64,000 bases of DNA from Streptomyces katrae (GCF_002028425.1 NZ_CP020042.1:2976001-3040000); one strand, 5' to 3'; shown: positions 43,759 through 53,322, numbered from the stretch's first letter. The notes: generated by a model from the sequence alone, not told the origin. Translations and numbers: made by a program.

Positions 43759-45210
43759 CTACGAGGAGCTCGAGGCCTTCTCGAACGCGGCGCCGCTGGG
43801 GTTGCGGGCCTTGAGGACGAGGTAGGACACGCCGAGGATCAGACCCCACAGCGGCGCGCAGTACAGCGAGACGCGGGAGTCCTTGTCGAGGCCCATCATC
43901 ACGATGACCATGCCGATGAAGGCCAGGGAGAAGTAGCTGGTGTACGGGGCGCCGGGGGTGCGGAAGGAGGACTGGGGCAGTTCGCCGCGGTCGGCCTTGG
44001 CCCGGTAGCGGATCTGGCAGACCAGGATGACGATCCAGGCCCACATGCCGGAGATGGTGGCGAAGGAGACGACGTAGTCGAAGGCCTTGCCGGGGGCGAC
44101 GTAGTTGATCCAGACGCCGACGAGCATGAGGGCGGCGGAGAAGGTGGTGCCGACGAGCGGGGTGCCGGTCTTGGTCAGCTTGGTGAAGAACTTCGGGCCC
44201 TGGCCGTTGAGCGCGAGGTCGCGCAGCATGCGGCCGGTGGAGTACATGCCCGAGTTGCAGGAGGACAGGGCGGCGGTCAGGACGACGAAGTTGACGATCG
44301 CGGCGCCGATGCCCAGGCCCATCTTCTCGAAGGCGAGGACGAAGGGGCTCTCGCCGGCCTTGAAGTTGGACCACGGGATGACCGACATGATCATGATGAG
44401 CGCGCCGACGTAGAAGACGGCGATGCGCCACGGCACGGTGTTGATGGCCTTGGGCAGGGTCTTCGCGGGGTCCTTGGACTCGCCGGCGGTGACGCCGACG
44501 AGCTCGACCGCGAGGAAGGCGAAGACGACGATCTGCAGGGTCATCAGCGTCTCGCCGATGCCGTTGGGGAAGAAGCCGCGGTCGTTCCAGAGGTTGGAGA
44601 CGGAGGCTCCGGCGGCGGCATCGGAGAAGCCGACGGTGAGGATGCCGGCGCAGATCAGGATCATGCCGACGATGGCGGTGACCTTGACCATGGAGAACCA
44701 GAACTCCAGCTCACCGAAGAGCTTCACGGAGATCAGGTTGGCGGCGTAGAGGATGACCGTGAAGATCAGCGCGTAGGCCCACTGCGGGAAGCTGTCGTGC
44801 GTCCAGTACGACATGTACTTCGCGGCGGCGGTGACCTCGGTGATGCCGGTGACGACCCAGAACAGCCAGTACGTCCAGCCGGTGGCGTAACCCCAGAACG
44901 GGCCGAGGAACTCGCGGGCGTAGTCGGAGAAGGAGCCCGAGACGGGGCGGTACATGAGCAGTTCGCCCAGGGCCCGCATGATGAAGAAGATGACCAGGCC
45001 GACGATGGCGTAGGCCAGGATGAGGCTGGGCCCGGCCTTGGAGATCGCCTTGCCCGCGCCCAGGAACAGGCCGGTGCCGATGGCCCCGCCGATCGCGATC
45101 ATCTGGATCTGGCGGGCGCCGAGCGCGCGGTGGTAACCCTCGCCGTCGCCCTCGCCCTGTGCGCCCTCGCCGGGCGTCCTGTCGTGCTGCTCGACCTGCA
45201 CAGAGGTCAT
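43759..45210 (-). CDS. Amino acid permease (APC superfamily)
   Basis: Transporter of 483 residues with 12 predicted helices. ARQIQMIAIGGAIGTGLFLGAG is the first-helix signature of the AAT family, and GSFSDYAREFLGPFWGYATGW follows. The family covers permeases for GABA, aspartate/asparagine, lysine or proline, and the sequence does not decide between them. ATG at 45210 is used; upstream reading is low-complexity. It is separated from the ClpS unit by a long gap with a terminator. Confidence 0.88.
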   Translation of the reverse strand: MTSVQVEQHDRTPGEGAQGEGDGEGYHRALGARQIQMIAIGGAIGTGLFLGAGKAISKAGPSLILAYAIVGLVIFFIMRALGELLMYRPVSGSFSDYAREFLGPFWGYATGWTYWLFWVVTGITEVTAAAKYMSYWTHDSFPQWAYALIFTVILYAANLISVKLFGELEFWFSMVKVTAIVGMILICAGILTVGFSDAAAGASVSNLWNDRGFFPNGIGETLMTLQIVVFAFLAVELVGVTAGESKDPAKTLPKAINTVPWRIAVFYVGALIMIMSVIPWSNFKAGESPFVLAFEKMGLGIGAAIVNFVVLTAALSSCNSGMYSTGRMLRDLALNGQGPKFFTKLTKTGTPLVGTTFSAALMLVGVWINYVAPGKAFDYVVSFATISGMWAWIVILVCQIRYRAKADRGELPQSSFRTPGAPYTSYFSLAFIGMVIVMMGLDKDSRVSLYCAPLWGLILGVSYLVLKARNPSGAAFEKASSSS

Positions 45211-45527
45211 GTTTGGTGCGCCTTTCTCCACGCCGACCCGCGCCTGAGACGGCTGCGGATCGGGTCCTCGATCCCCCCGGATACGGATGGAGTTGCACCC
45301 GGCGGTCAGCCGGTTCAAGCGGGCCGGGGGACATGGGTGGCGTCCCGGCGGCGGTCGTGAAGATTTATCACGCGCTTAGGGGTGGAGGAAGGGGCGAAAT
45401 GCGACGCAGGGAGGGGTTAAATCGGGACATATGGCCTGAAAGAGATCAGATCACCGCATGGCGGTGATCTGATCGTTATCCGGATTTGAGCGTCCGCTGA
45501 GCGAACGGTGTGCGCGCTTGAGGATCC
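45211..45527. other. Gene-free gap: permease promoter region and terminator
   Basis: No gene is supported. The part near 45350-45440 is AT-richer (AGATTTATCACG, GGTTAAATCGGG) and probably carries the permease promoter. The right part holds the perfect hairpin at 45444-45474. Confidence 0.6.
45444..45474 (-). terminator. Perfect 14-base hairpin after the DUF2017 gene
   Basis: GATCAGATCACCGC and GCGGTGATCTGATC are exact complements around ATG. It lies 54 bases downstream of the DUF2017 stop. It contains several GATC sites by chance or design. Confidence 0.8.
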
Positions 45528-46127
45528 TCAGAGGGTTTCGATGAGGGTCTCCTGGAGACCGCCGAGCCAGAGGTAGGCCATCACCATCGGCTTGCGCGGG
45601 TCGTCGTCCGGCAGCCGGTAGAACTCCCCGCTCTGCTCGTCCTCGGTGATCTCCAGCCGGGCGGCGATGGTCAGCCGCAGGTCGTTGAGGGCGCCGAGCC
45701 AGCGCAGCGGCAGTTCCCCGGACAGCTCCAGCACCGCCGCGCCGTCGCTGGCCGGGGTGAGCGCGTCGAGGCTGCGCACGACGGCCAGCGCGTCCTCCCG
45801 CTTGCGGGTGCGCAGGTCGTTCTCGGTGAAGCGGCGGAACTCCGCCGAGCGGGCCCGCAGCTCCTCCGGGTCCTCGCCAGCCGCGGCGCCCGGGCCCCCG
45901 TAGGCGTCGGGGAACAGCCGGGCCAGCGCCGGGTCGGACGGGGGCTCGGTGGGGCCCTCGGCGGCGAACAGCACGGCGAGGGGGTCGGCGTCCTCGGCGG
46001 GCTCCGGCTCGCCGGGGCCGATCAGCTCCAGCAGCTGCACCGCGAGGGAGCGCAGGATGGAGATCTCGATCTCGTCCAGCGCGACGGCGGCCCCGCCGCC
46101 CTTCAGGGGCTCGAACACGCCGCCCAT
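45528..46127 (-). CDS. DUF2017 domain protein
   Basis: Cytoplasmic protein of 199 residues. ALDEIEISILRSLAVQLLEL, DPALARLFPDAYG, AEFRRFTENDLRTRKREDAL and LRWLGALNDLRLTIAARLEI are recognised as the actinobacterial DUF2017 pattern. Its function is unknown, but it is constantly found directly after clpS. The ATG overlaps the ClpS stop, so both are translated together and may act together in protein turnover. Confidence 0.9.
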   Translation of the reverse strand: MGGVFEPLKGGGAAVALDEIEISILRSLAVQLLELIGPGEPEPAEDADPLAVLFAAEGPTEPPSDPALARLFPDAYGGPGAAAGEDPEELRARSAEFRRFTENDLRTRKREDALAVVRSLDALTPASDGAAVLELSGELPLRWLGALNDLRLTIAARLEITEDEQSGEFYRLPDDDPRKPMVMAYLWLGGLQETLIETL

Positions 46128-46441
46128 CAGTTGCGGTCCTGCGAGAGGGTCGCCCAGAGCCCGTACCCGTGCATGGCCTGCACGTCGCGCTCCATCTCCT
46201 CGCGGGTGCCGCTGGAGACGACCGCCCGTCCCTTGTTGTGGACGTCGAGCATCAGCCTGGTCGCCTTGTCCTTGGGGTAGCCGAAGTACGCCTGGAACAC
46301 GTACGTCACGTAGCTCATGAGGTTGACCGGGTCGTTGTGGACCAGGGTCACCCAGGGGACGTCCGGTTCCGGGACCGCGTAGGTCTCCTCAGCCGATTCG
46401 GTCCGTTCGATCTCAATCGGAGCAACACTCACTCGTCCCAT
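46127..46441 (-). CDS. clpS: ATP-dependent Clp protease adaptor ClpS
   Basis: N-degron adaptor of 104 residues that hands proteins with destabilising N-termini to ClpCP or Clp[22 protein letters not shown] carries the N-degron pocket (N-D-P...M), [19 protein letters not shown] follows with the conserved His, and [11 protein letters not shown] ends the fold. It is divergent from pncB with a perfect palindrome between the two starts. ATG at 46441 is used. Confidence 0.95.
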   Translation of the reverse strand: MGRVSVAPIEIERTESAEETYAVPEPDVPWVTLVHNDPVNLMSYVTYVFQAYFGYPKDKATRLMLDVHNKGRAVVSSGTREEMERDVQAMHGYGLWATLSQDRN

Positions 46442-46514
46442 GCTGCCACTGCGACAGGCCCGTCGCACAAACGGGCCCCCTGCCGGGCTCCGCGCCGTCC
46501 CGCCCTCCGGACCA

Positions 46515-46537
46515 CATCTCGTCAGTTTGACGAGATG
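46515..46537. promoter_or_regulatory. Perfect 23-base palindrome before pncB
   Basis: CATCTCGTCA and TGACGAGATG are exact 10-base arms around GTT. It is 19 bases before the pncB start and 74 before clpS. This is a typical repressor site, and control of NAD salvage by a NAD-sensing repressor (NrtR or NdnR type) is a plausible inference. Confidence 0.7.
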
Positions 46538-46555
46538 TGCGCTAGCATCCGTGAC

Positions 46556-47884
46556 ATGAACCCTGCGGACCTGGGCCTGCCGGTGGACGTGCCGTCGACA
46601 GCGCTCTTCACGGACCATTACGAGCTCACGATGCTGCAGGCCGCGCTGGCCAACGGCACGGCCGACCGACGCTCCGTCTTCGAGGTCTTCACCCGGCGCC
46701 TGCCCGAGGGGCGGCGCTACGGGGTGCTGGCGGGGACCGGGCGCGTCCTGGACGCCGTGGAGAACTTCCGTTTCGACGGAGCCGTGCTGGAGTTCCTGCG
46801 CGAGCGGGCCGTCGTCGACATGCGGACCCTGGACTGGCTGGCCTCGTACCGCTTCTCGGGTGACATCTGGGGCTACCCGGAGGGGGAGGTCTACTTCCCC
46901 GGATCGCCGGTGCTGCGGGTCGAGGGCAGCTTCGCCGAGTGCGTGCTGCTGGAGACGGTCGTCCTGTCGATCCTCAACCACGACTCGGCCATCGCGGCGG
47001 CCGCCTCCCGGATGGCCTCGGCGGCGGGCGGGCGGCCGCTGATCGAGATGGGGGCGCGCCGCACCCACGAGCTGGCGGCGGTCGCGGCCTCGCGGGCCGC
47101 GTACGTGGGCGGCTTCACCTCCACCTCCGACCTGGCGGCCGGGTTCCGGTACGGGATCCCCACGGTCGGCACCAGCGCGCACGCCTTCACCCTCCTGCAC
47201 GACACGGAGCGCGACGCCTTCACCGCGCAGGTGGCCTCGCTGGGCTCCGGGACCACCCTGCTGGTGGACACCTACGACGTCGCGGAGGCCGTCCGCACGG
47301 CGGTGGAGGTGGCCGGAACGGGGCTGGGCGCGGTCCGGATCGACTCCGGCGACCTGCTGCTGGTCGCGCACCGGGTGCGGCAGCAGCTGGACGAGCTGGG
47401 GGCGACGGACACCCGGATCGTGGTCACCTCCGACCTGGACGAGTACGCCATCGCCTCACTGGCGGCGGCGCCGGTGGACGCCTACGGGGTGGGCACGCAG
47501 CTGGTGACGGGCAGCGGGCACCCGACGTGCTCGATGGTCTACAAGCTGGTCGCACGGGCGGAGTCGGCGGACCCGAAGGCCCCGCTCGTTCCGGTGGCGA
47601 AGAAGTCCTCCGGCGGGAAGACCTCGATCGGCGGCCGCAAGTGGGCGGCGCGGCGGCTGGACGCCGAGGGCGTGGCGGAGGCCGAGGTGGTCGGGACGGG
47701 CCCGGTCCCGACGGCCCTGGCGGACCGGCAGCTGCTGGTCCAGCTGGTCAAGGCGGGCGAGGTGGTGGCCCGCGAACCCCTGGACACGGCCCGCACCCGC
47801 CACGCACGCGCCCGCGCGGGCCTGCCGCTGTCGGCGACACAGCTGTCCCGCGGCGAACCGGTCATCCCGACGGAGTACGCCTAA
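46556..47884 (+). CDS. pncB: Nicotinate phosphoribosyltransferase
   Basis: Enzyme of 442 residues that converts nicotinate and PRPP to nicotinate mononucleotide in NAD salvage. [20 protein letters not shown] is the typical start, [19 protein letters not shown] follows, [15 protein letters not shown] contains the His that is phosphorylated in the family, and [18 protein letters not shown] is the phosphate-binding region. Nicotinamidase pncA follows 334 bases downstream on the same strand, giving a two-step nicotinamide salvage route. Confidence 0.94.
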   Translation: MNPADLGLPVDVPSTALFTDHYELTMLQAALANGTADRRSVFEVFTRRLPEGRRYGVLAGTGRVLDAVENFRFDGAVLEFLRERAVVDMRTLDWLASYRFSGDIWGYPEGEVYFPGSPVLRVEGSFAECVLLETVVLSILNHDSAIAAAASRMASAAGGRPLIEMGARRTHELAAVAASRAAYVGGFTSTSDLAAGFRYGIPTVGTSAHAFTLLHDTERDAFTAQVASLGSGTTLLVDTYDVAEAVRTAVEVAGTGLGAVRIDSGDLLLVAHRVRQQLDELGATDTRIVVTSDLDEYAIASLAAAPVDAYGVGTQLVTGSGHPTCSMVYKLVARAESADPKAPLVPVAKKSSGGKTSIGGRKWAARRLDAEGVAEAEVVGTGPVPTALADRQLLVQLVKAGEVVAREPLDTARTRHARARAGLPLSATQLSRGEPVIPTEYA

Positions 47885-48218
47885 CCCCGCACCGCCCCTC
47901 CCGGGGCCCGACCCGACCCCGGCAACCCCGGGCCGGGGCAGGCCCGGGGATGGTGCGGGCCCGGGGCCGGGCAGGCCCGGGGGCGAGCAGGCCCGGGGGC
48001 GGGCAGCCCCGGGGGCGGTGCGGGCCCGGGGGCGGTGCGGGCCCGCCTAACCCCGGGGCCAGCCGGCCGCCCCGCCTGGGGGTTCTCCGGCGGTAGCCGG
48101 GGGCTGGGGGTCCGGCCCCCAGTTTCGGGAAGGGGCGGGGTGGGGGAAGAGCACCCGCAGGGCCCCGACGCGCCGCCGCACCGAAGAACCATCCACACCG
48201 AGCCGAAGGGCACGCGAC
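47885..48218. repeat. Gene-free repeat gap between pncB and pncA
   Basis: About 47935-48050 is a run of imperfect GGGCCCGGGGGCGG(T/G)GC units. About 48060-48135 is a copy of the dispersed hairpin element, with CCGGC-GGTA-GCCGG at 48087-48100. The last 80 bases must contain the pncA ribosome site (GAAGGG). No gene was seen. Confidence 0.7.
48060..48135 (+). repeat. Dispersed Streptomyces intergenic repeat, copy 3
   Basis: Flanks CCCGCCTGGGGGT and CTGGGGGTCCGGCCCCCAG match the layout of copies 1 and 2. The stem is CCGGC/GCCGG but the GGTA loop is unchanged. Confidence 0.7.
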
Positions 48219-48824
48219 ATGCACCGCGCACTGATCGTCGTCGACGTACAGAACGACTTCTGCGAAGGCGGCAGCCTCGCGGTAACCGGCGGCGCCGACG
48301 TCGCCGCCGCGATCACCGAGCTGATCGGGAACGCCACGGCCGGCTACCGGCACGTCGTGGCCACGCGCGACCACCACATCGACCCCGGCGCGCACTTCGC
48401 CCGCCCCCCGGCCGAGCCGGACTACGAGAACTCCTGGCCCCCGCACTGCGTCGCCGGGACCGAGGGCGTCGGGTTCCACCCGAACTTCGCGCCCGCCGTC
48501 GCCTCCGGCGCGGTCGCCGCCGTCTTCGACAAGGGCGCGTACGAGGCCGCGTACAGCGGGTTCGAGGGCGCCGACGAGAACGGCGACAGCCTCGCCCAGT
48601 GGCTGCGCGAGCGCCACGTGAGCGAGGTGGACGTCGTGGGCATCGCCACCGACCACTGCGTCCGCGCCACCGCACTCGACGCCGCCCGCGAGGGCTTCGC
48701 CACCCGCGTCCTCCTGGACCTGACGGCCGCCGTGGCCCCCCACACCACCGCGAAGGCCCTGGAGGACCTCCGGGCGGCCGGGGTCACCCTCGTCGGCACC
48801 GCGGGCGACCACCCCCACGCCTGA
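48219..48824 (+). CDS. pncA: Nicotinamidase (isochorismatase family)
   Basis: Enzyme of 201 residues that hydrolyses nicotinamide to nicotinate. Catalytic Asp is in LIVVDVQNDFCEGGSLAV, metal ligands are in ATRDHHIDPGAHF (D-x-H), Lys in VFDKGAYEAAYSGFEG, and the nucleophilic Cys in VGIATDHCVRATALDA. All key residues are present. Product feeds PncB encoded just upstream. Confidence 0.94.
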   Translation: MHRALIVVDVQNDFCEGGSLAVTGGADVAAAITELIGNATAGYRHVVATRDHHIDPGAHFARPPAEPDYENSWPPHCVAGTEGVGFHPNFAPAVASGAVAAVFDKGAYEAAYSGFEGADENGDSLAQWLRERHVSEVDVVGIATDHCVRATALDAAREGFATRVLLDLTAAVAPHTTAKALEDLRAAGVTLVGTAGDHPHA

Positions 48825-48921
48825 CCCCCGCCCAGCCCTTCCCCCACCGCAGCGGGGAGCCCACCCCCTGGCGGAACCGGCCTGAGGCCGTCCAGGGGGT
48901 TCGAGGGGCCGGCCCGGGCCG

Positions 48922-49224
48922 CTAGTGCCCCAGCAGGGCCCGGATCGGGTGCCACAGCTCCGCCGTGCCGTCCGGGGTGCCGCGCCACAGGAGGCCGTCC
49001 GGGTGGTGGAGGACCGCCGTGATCTCGTCCGGGGTCGGGGGGTGGGCGTTGCCCCGGAGGTACACCGCCCGCATGCCGAGGTTCCGCAGCCTGGTCAGGG
49101 CGCGGGCCCGGTTCGCGGCGTGTACGAGCACGCGGACGTTTCCGCCCTCGCCGGACGGCCTCGGCAGCGTCAGCGCGACCACCACGCTGCCGCCCGGCAG
49201 TCTGACGAAACCTCCACCTGGCAT
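48922..49224 (-). CDS. Small hypothetical protein
   Basis: Protein of 100 residues without signal peptide or membrane helix. It begins MPGGGFVRLPGGSVVVALTL and contains VRVLVHAANRARALTRLRNL, AVYLRGNAHPPTPDEITAVL and LLWRGTPDGTAELWHPIRAL. The last part looks like a conserved domain of unknown role. GAGG lies close before the ATG. It is bounded on the right by the terminator of the metalloprotease gene. Confidence 0.65.
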   Translation of the reverse strand: MPGGGFVRLPGGSVVVALTLPRPSGEGGNVRVLVHAANRARALTRLRNLGMRAVYLRGNAHPPTPDEITAVLHHPDGLLWRGTPDGTAELWHPIRALLGH

Positions 49225-49274
49225 GATCCTCAGCTCCCCCGTCAATAAGAACAGTCGTCCGTGCATCTAAACGC

Positions 49275-49310
49275 GATCGGCCGCCGCCCGCTAGAGGGCG
49301 ACGGCCGATC
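49275..49310 (-). terminator. Terminator after the M6 metalloprotease gene
   Basis: GATCGGCCGCCGCCC and GGGCGACGGCCGATC pair with one mismatch around a 6-base loop, 27 bases after the stop. Confidence 0.75.
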
Positions 49311-49336
49311 ATGCTTTGACCTGGGGTTTTAGGTCA

Positions 49337-51748
49337 CTACTTGCCCGAGGGGCCGACCTCGATCGTCATCTGGAGGCCGTCGTAGGTCTCCTTCGCGATC
49401 TTGATCTTGGTGTTGGTGTCAGCGACCTTCACCGAACCGGTCGGGTTCTCGTCGTAGTAGTACTTGCCCTTGTGGTCGTCGAAGACCAGGTTGGCCGGCT
49501 TCGGCTTGACGAAGAGCGACTCGCCGTTCTTGTGCAGGGTGAACGCGTCCGTCGAGTAGGCGCTGAACGGGGCGTCGTACGGCTGGATCTTGTTGCGCAG
49601 CAGCGTGCCGTCGGCCCACTTCATCGGCTTGGCGTTGGCGTCGATCGGCAGGATCAGACCCGAGCCCGGGTGCTGGCTCGTGTTGTTGTCCTTCTGGGAC
49701 TTGTCCCACAGCCAGATCAGCAGGCCGTCCTGGTACGGGTAGTGCTCGACCCAGTTCGGCTTCGAGTTGCCCCAGCCGAAGTTGTACGGGCCCACCTTGA
49801 GGGTGGAGTCGTACGAGACGTAGCGGCGGTTCTCCGCGATGTAGTACTGCGGGTACTCCTTGGTGAAGCCCGAGCCGACCCGCTGGAAGCCCTTGCCGGT
49901 CCAGCGGTTGTCGCCGTTCTCGGCACCGTCGGTGAACAGCGCCGCGCCGTCGGCGGTCAGGGTGATGGCGTCGGCCGTGAAGCCCTTGCCGCCCGCGCCG
50001 CCGTCCGTCTGGTAGCGGAAGCGGAGGTCGATCTTCTTGCCCGCGTAGGCGTCGAGCGGGAAGTTCAGGGACTTCCAGGCGCCGGAGGCACCGGTCAGCG
50101 AGGGGGCGCCGGAGGCGTCGGCCGGGAGGGCCGCACCGTCGGCGGTGCCGGGCAGGGCGGTCCAGGTGGCGCCGCCGTCCGTGGAGACCTCGGTGTACAG
50201 GAAGTCGTAGTCCTGCTCGATGTCCCACCAGCCCTTGAGGGAGAGGGCCGCGGCCTTCTTGCCCGTCAGGTCGACGGAGCGGGTGAGGGTGTTCTTGAGG
50301 TCGTCACCCATCTGGCTCCACCACTGCGAGGAACCCTCGGCGGGAGCGACGATGTCGGTCTTGACCTGCTTCTTGGGCAGCTCGACGACCAGCGCCTGCT
50401 TGTCCTTGGTGTTGTACTCCGAGACACCCAGCTTGTGCGTGGACTTCGTCGCGGCCTTGGCCGTGTCGTAGTTCAGCCAGCCCAGCTGGAGCTTGTCCCA
50501 GGCGGTCATGTCGCCCGGGAGGTCGCCTATGGAGTCCTTGCCCTCGCCGAGCCAGGAGCCCGCCGACATCAGGGACCAGAAGCCGACCGAGTTCTCGCCG
50601 CCACCGGAGGTGTCGTAGAGGTCCGGCAGACCGAGGTCGTGGCCGTACTCGTGCGCGAAGACGCCGAGGCCGCCGTTCTCCGGCTGCATCGTGTAGTCGC
50701 CGACCCACATGCCGGTGTCGCCGATCTGGGTACCGCCGGCCTTGTTGTTGGCCGGACCGGTCTTGCCGACGTCCGTGCCGTACGCGTACCAGCGGTGCGC
50801 CCACAGCGCGTTGGTGCCCTGCACGCCGCCGCCGGCCGACTCGTCCTCGCCCGCGTGGACGATCTGGAAGTGGTCGATGTAGCCGTCGGGCTCGTTGAAG
50901 TTGCCGTCGCCGTCGTAGTCGTTGCGGTCCCACTGGTCGTACTGCGCCAGGGTGGCCTTGATCTCGGCGTCGGTCTTGCCGGCCTTCTTCTGCCCGTCCA
51001 CCCACGCGTTCACGCCGTCGCGGACGGCGTCCCACACGTTGGAGCAGTTGGTCTGGCCGCAGTAGTTCGAGCCGTAACGGGCCTCGTTGTACGGGATCTT
51101 GACCCAGTCGGCGACCTGGCCGTCGACCGAGTAGCGGCCCGAGGAGGTCTTCTCGTAGTAGGTCTTCAGCGAGTTCTTGCCCTGGCCGGTACCGAAGTAC
51201 AGGTCCTGGAAGTAGTCGCGGCTGAAGTCCTTGCGCCAGGCGGTGCTGTTGTTGGTCGCGCGGTCGGGCTGCGCGATCTGGTTGTGCAGCGGGCCGGGCG
51301 TGCCCCCGTACTTGGGCTGCGGCGGCTTCGGGCCGGCCGGGCCGTCCGGGTCGAACATGGTCGTGTTGTCGACCTGGTCGCCGAAGTCGACGAGGATGGT
51401 GAAGATCTTGTCGGTCTTCTCGCGGCCGAGCTCGACGTACTTCTTGTCGTCGAGCTTGACGACCTTCGAGGCACCGCGCTGCTCGACCTGCTTCTTGCCC
51501 GCCAGCACCTGGTCAAGGGCAGCCTCGCGCTCCTGCGCCTGCTGCTTGCTGAACGGGGTCTCCAGGTCGTGCTTGACCTTCTCCTGGGCAGGAGCGGTCG
51601 GGTCCTGCTTGCCGGAGGCGGGTACGCCGCCCCAACTGGTGTTGGCCTGGGCCGTGGTGAACATGGCGCCGGTGGCGGCGGTGGCCGCCATGGTCACGCC
51701 AACTGCGGCGGCGCGCAGCGCGCGACGCCTTGCGGAGTTGCCGGTCAC
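49337..51748 (-). CDS. Secreted immune inhibitor A-like metalloprotease (peptidase M6)
   Basis: Secreted zinc protease of 803 residues. A Sec (possibly Tat-like, ARRRALRAAA) signal of about 35 residues is followed by a propeptide and the M6 catalytic domain. The zinc motif is FAHEYGHDLGLPDLYD, preceded by FQIVHAGEDESAGGG. The downstream region includes beta-rich domains (FLYTEVSTDGGATWTALPG; LRFRYQTDGGAGGKGFTADA) typical of InhA-type proteases. It probably digests extracellular protein. The GTG at 51748 is used because the signal peptide begins there, with GGGAGGGG upstream. A single-gene unit with its own terminator. Confidence 0.9.
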   Translation of the reverse strand: MTGNSARRRALRAAAVGVTMAATAATGAMFTTAQANTSWGGVPASGKQDPTAPAQEKVKHDLETPFSKQQAQEREAALDQVLAGKKQVEQRGASKVVKLDDKKYVELGREKTDKIFTILVDFGDQVDNTTMFDPDGPAGPKPPQPKYGGTPGPLHNQIAQPDRATNNSTAWRKDFSRDYFQDLYFGTGQGKNSLKTYYEKTSSGRYSVDGQVADWVKIPYNEARYGSNYCGQTNCSNVWDAVRDGVNAWVDGQKKAGKTDAEIKATLAQYDQWDRNDYDGDGNFNEPDGYIDHFQIVHAGEDESAGGGVQGTNALWAHRWYAYGTDVGKTGPANNKAGGTQIGDTGMWVGDYTMQPENGGLGVFAHEYGHDLGLPDLYDTSGGGENSVGFWSLMSAGSWLGEGKDSIGDLPGDMTAWDKLQLGWLNYDTAKAATKSTHKLGVSEYNTKDKQALVVELPKKQVKTDIVAPAEGSSQWWSQMGDDLKNTLTRSVDLTGKKAAALSLKGWWDIEQDYDFLYTEVSTDGGATWTALPGTADGAALPADASGAPSLTGASGAWKSLNFPLDAYAGKKIDLRFRYQTDGGAGGKGFTADAITLTADGAALFTDGAENGDNRWTGKGFQRVGSGFTKEYPQYYIAENRRYVSYDSTLKVGPYNFGWGNSKPNWVEHYPYQDGLLIWLWDKSQKDNNTSQHPGSGLILPIDANAKPMKWADGTLLRNKIQPYDAPFSAYSTDAFTLHKNGESLFVKPKPANLVFDDHKGKYYYDENPTGSVKVADTNTKIKIAKETYDGLQMTIEVGPSGK

Positions 51749-52168
51749 TTGATGTCGTTCCCCTCCCGCGGCCGCGGGCGTTGGTCGGAACGTCTCCATT
51801 GGAGCGGGGGGTTCCGCGCGGCGCGCGTCTCAAGTGACGACATTTGACCGGAGAGTCTAAAGAAAAGACAGACCTTGACTTCTTCCTTACAACTGCACTA
51901 TGCGGTCAGCGAGTTCCGCTATTCGGACGTTTGGAGTCATCGGGGCCTTCCGGGGCGAAGAGAGCCCCGGATGCCGGCTTCCCGTCCGGTTGCGACCCGG
52001 TTTGTGACCCCGTGCGCCCCCCGTGCTCCGGTCCCGTGGGTAAGGCCACGCTTACTTGTGGCCTTCCTCGGGCATCCCGTCGTATGGGTCACTTGACGCG
52101 CGCGACCGTTGAGGGGACTCCGAGCCGACGTACCCACGCACCTCCCGCCTCCGAGGACGGAACACGTC
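51749..52168. other. Divergent promoter region, no gene
   Basis: The stretch 51845-51940 is clearly AT-rich for this genome (TCTAAAGAAAAGACAGACC, TTGACTTCTTCCTTAC, GCACTATGCG). It should hold the promoters of the leftward protease and perhaps of the rightward small membrane protein. No gene was recognised in either direction. Confidence 0.55.
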
Positions 52169-52483
52169 ATGCCGCGTCCGACTGCCGCACAGCTCGCCTA
52201 CGGCTCCGCCACCGTCGTCGTGTCGACGATCGCCATGCTGTTGCTCTCGCAGACGAGCACCGGGATCGGGGTCGCGGTCATCTCCGCCGCCGCGCTGGCC
52301 CTCGGGCTGCTGGTCGCCCTCACGGTGCCGCTCCCGCGCCGCCGGGGCCGGCACGCCGCCGTACGGGGCAGCCGGGCGGGCGCGGCCGCGCCGGGCACGT
52401 CGGACGCGGCGCCCGGCGGGGCCGGGGGCGGCCGGGTGCCGGAGCCGCGAACGGCCCCCGCGGAGCACTCCGTTCACCGCTGA
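52169..52483 (+). CDS. Small membrane protein, hypothetical
   Basis: Protein of 104 residues. LAYGSATVVVSTIAMLLL and GIGVAVISAAALALGLLVAL are two adjacent membrane helices with a short turn, followed by a basic/Pro/Gly tail of 50 residues. GAGGACGG precedes the ATG. No family function was recognised. A strong terminator follows. Confidence 0.65.
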   Translation: MPRPTAAQLAYGSATVVVSTIAMLLLSQTSTGIGVAVISAAALALGLLVALTVPLPRRRGRHAAVRGSRAGAAAPGTSDAAPGGAGGGRVPEPRTAPAEHSVHR

Positions 52484-52508
52484 GGCTCCCCCGGACACGT
52501 ACGCGCAC

Positions 52509-52552
52509 GCGCGTGGACGGCCGGCCCCGGGTGGGACCGGCCGTCCACGCGC
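52509..52552. terminator. Strong bidirectional terminator
   Basis: GCGCGTGGACGGCCGG (52509-52524) and CCGGCCGTCCACGCGC (52537-52552) are exact complements. They lie between converging genes and can serve both. Confidence 0.85.
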
Positions 52553-52591
52553 GCCTGCGGCGGTGTCAGGACATCAGGGCAGTGAGGTGGT

Positions 52592-53322
52592 TCAGGGCAC
52601 CGAGACCACCACGGTCCTGGCCGCCTTGTCGTGCAGGCCCTGCTTGTAGGGCTGGTCGACGAGGATCGAGATGCCCACGACGACCCACCACAGGCCGCAG
52701 CACAGGAACGCCGGCACCCACAGGGTGGCCGCCCGGCCGACGGCGGCGCCGGACGAGGGCACGCTGCCGTCGTTGAGCATGGCGACCCGCAGCCGCATCG
52801 CCTTCTTGCCGAGGGTCTGGCCGCTCTTCTGGGTGAAGAACCAGTCGTAGACGATCCAGGCGGCGACGTAGACCAGCCACCACAGCAGGGCCGCACCGGT
52901 GACCCACCTGGAGGCGGAGTCGGTCAGTTCCCCGTTCTGGTCGGTGTGCACCGGAAGGGCGAAACCGATCGCGAAGAGGATGAGCCAGAGCGGGACGAAC
53001 ACGACCACCAGGTCGATGAGGCGCGCGACGAGCCGCTTGCCGGTGTCCGCCAGCGGGGGCATGCCGGCGAGTGGGTCGGGCATGCCGTAGCCGTACGGGG
53101 CGGGGGCGAGGGCGGCGGGTATCCCCCGCCGGGCGGACCGCCGACCGGACCGCCGGCCGGGGGCGGATACCCCCCGCCGGGCGGCGGGGGCGGCTGGCCG
53201 CCGGCGCCCGGAGGCGGTGAGCCGTAGGGCGGGCCACCCGGCGGAGGCGTCGGTTCCTGCGGCTTCTTGAGGAACGGGTCGTCCTCGGGCTGCCCGCCCG
53301 GCGGCGGCTGGTCGGTACTCAT
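52592..53322 (-). CDS. RDD family membrane protein with an apparent frameshift
   Basis: The N-terminus (MSTDQPPPGGQPEDDPFLKK, then Pro/Gly repeats GGYPPP) is read in one frame from the ATG at 53322. The rest (PYGYGMPDPLAG then KRLVARLIDLVVVFVPLWL and GQTLGKKAMRLRV of the RDD domain) is in another. The switch lies at about 53096-53120 in runs of G, and one missing base would explain it. Either a homopolymer sequencing error or a real inactivating mutation is possible. If intact, it is a three-helix RDD protein with a disordered Pro/Gly cytoplasmic tail. Function of the family is unclear; some act in ion homeostasis. Confidence 0.8.

Noticed and set aside
49316..51847. Long plus-strand frame of over 800 codons opposite the metalloprotease
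   Set aside because: It is low-complexity Val/Arg/Gly/Leu typical of antisense frames in GC-rich DNA. The minus-strand protein has a signal peptide and the HEYGH motif.
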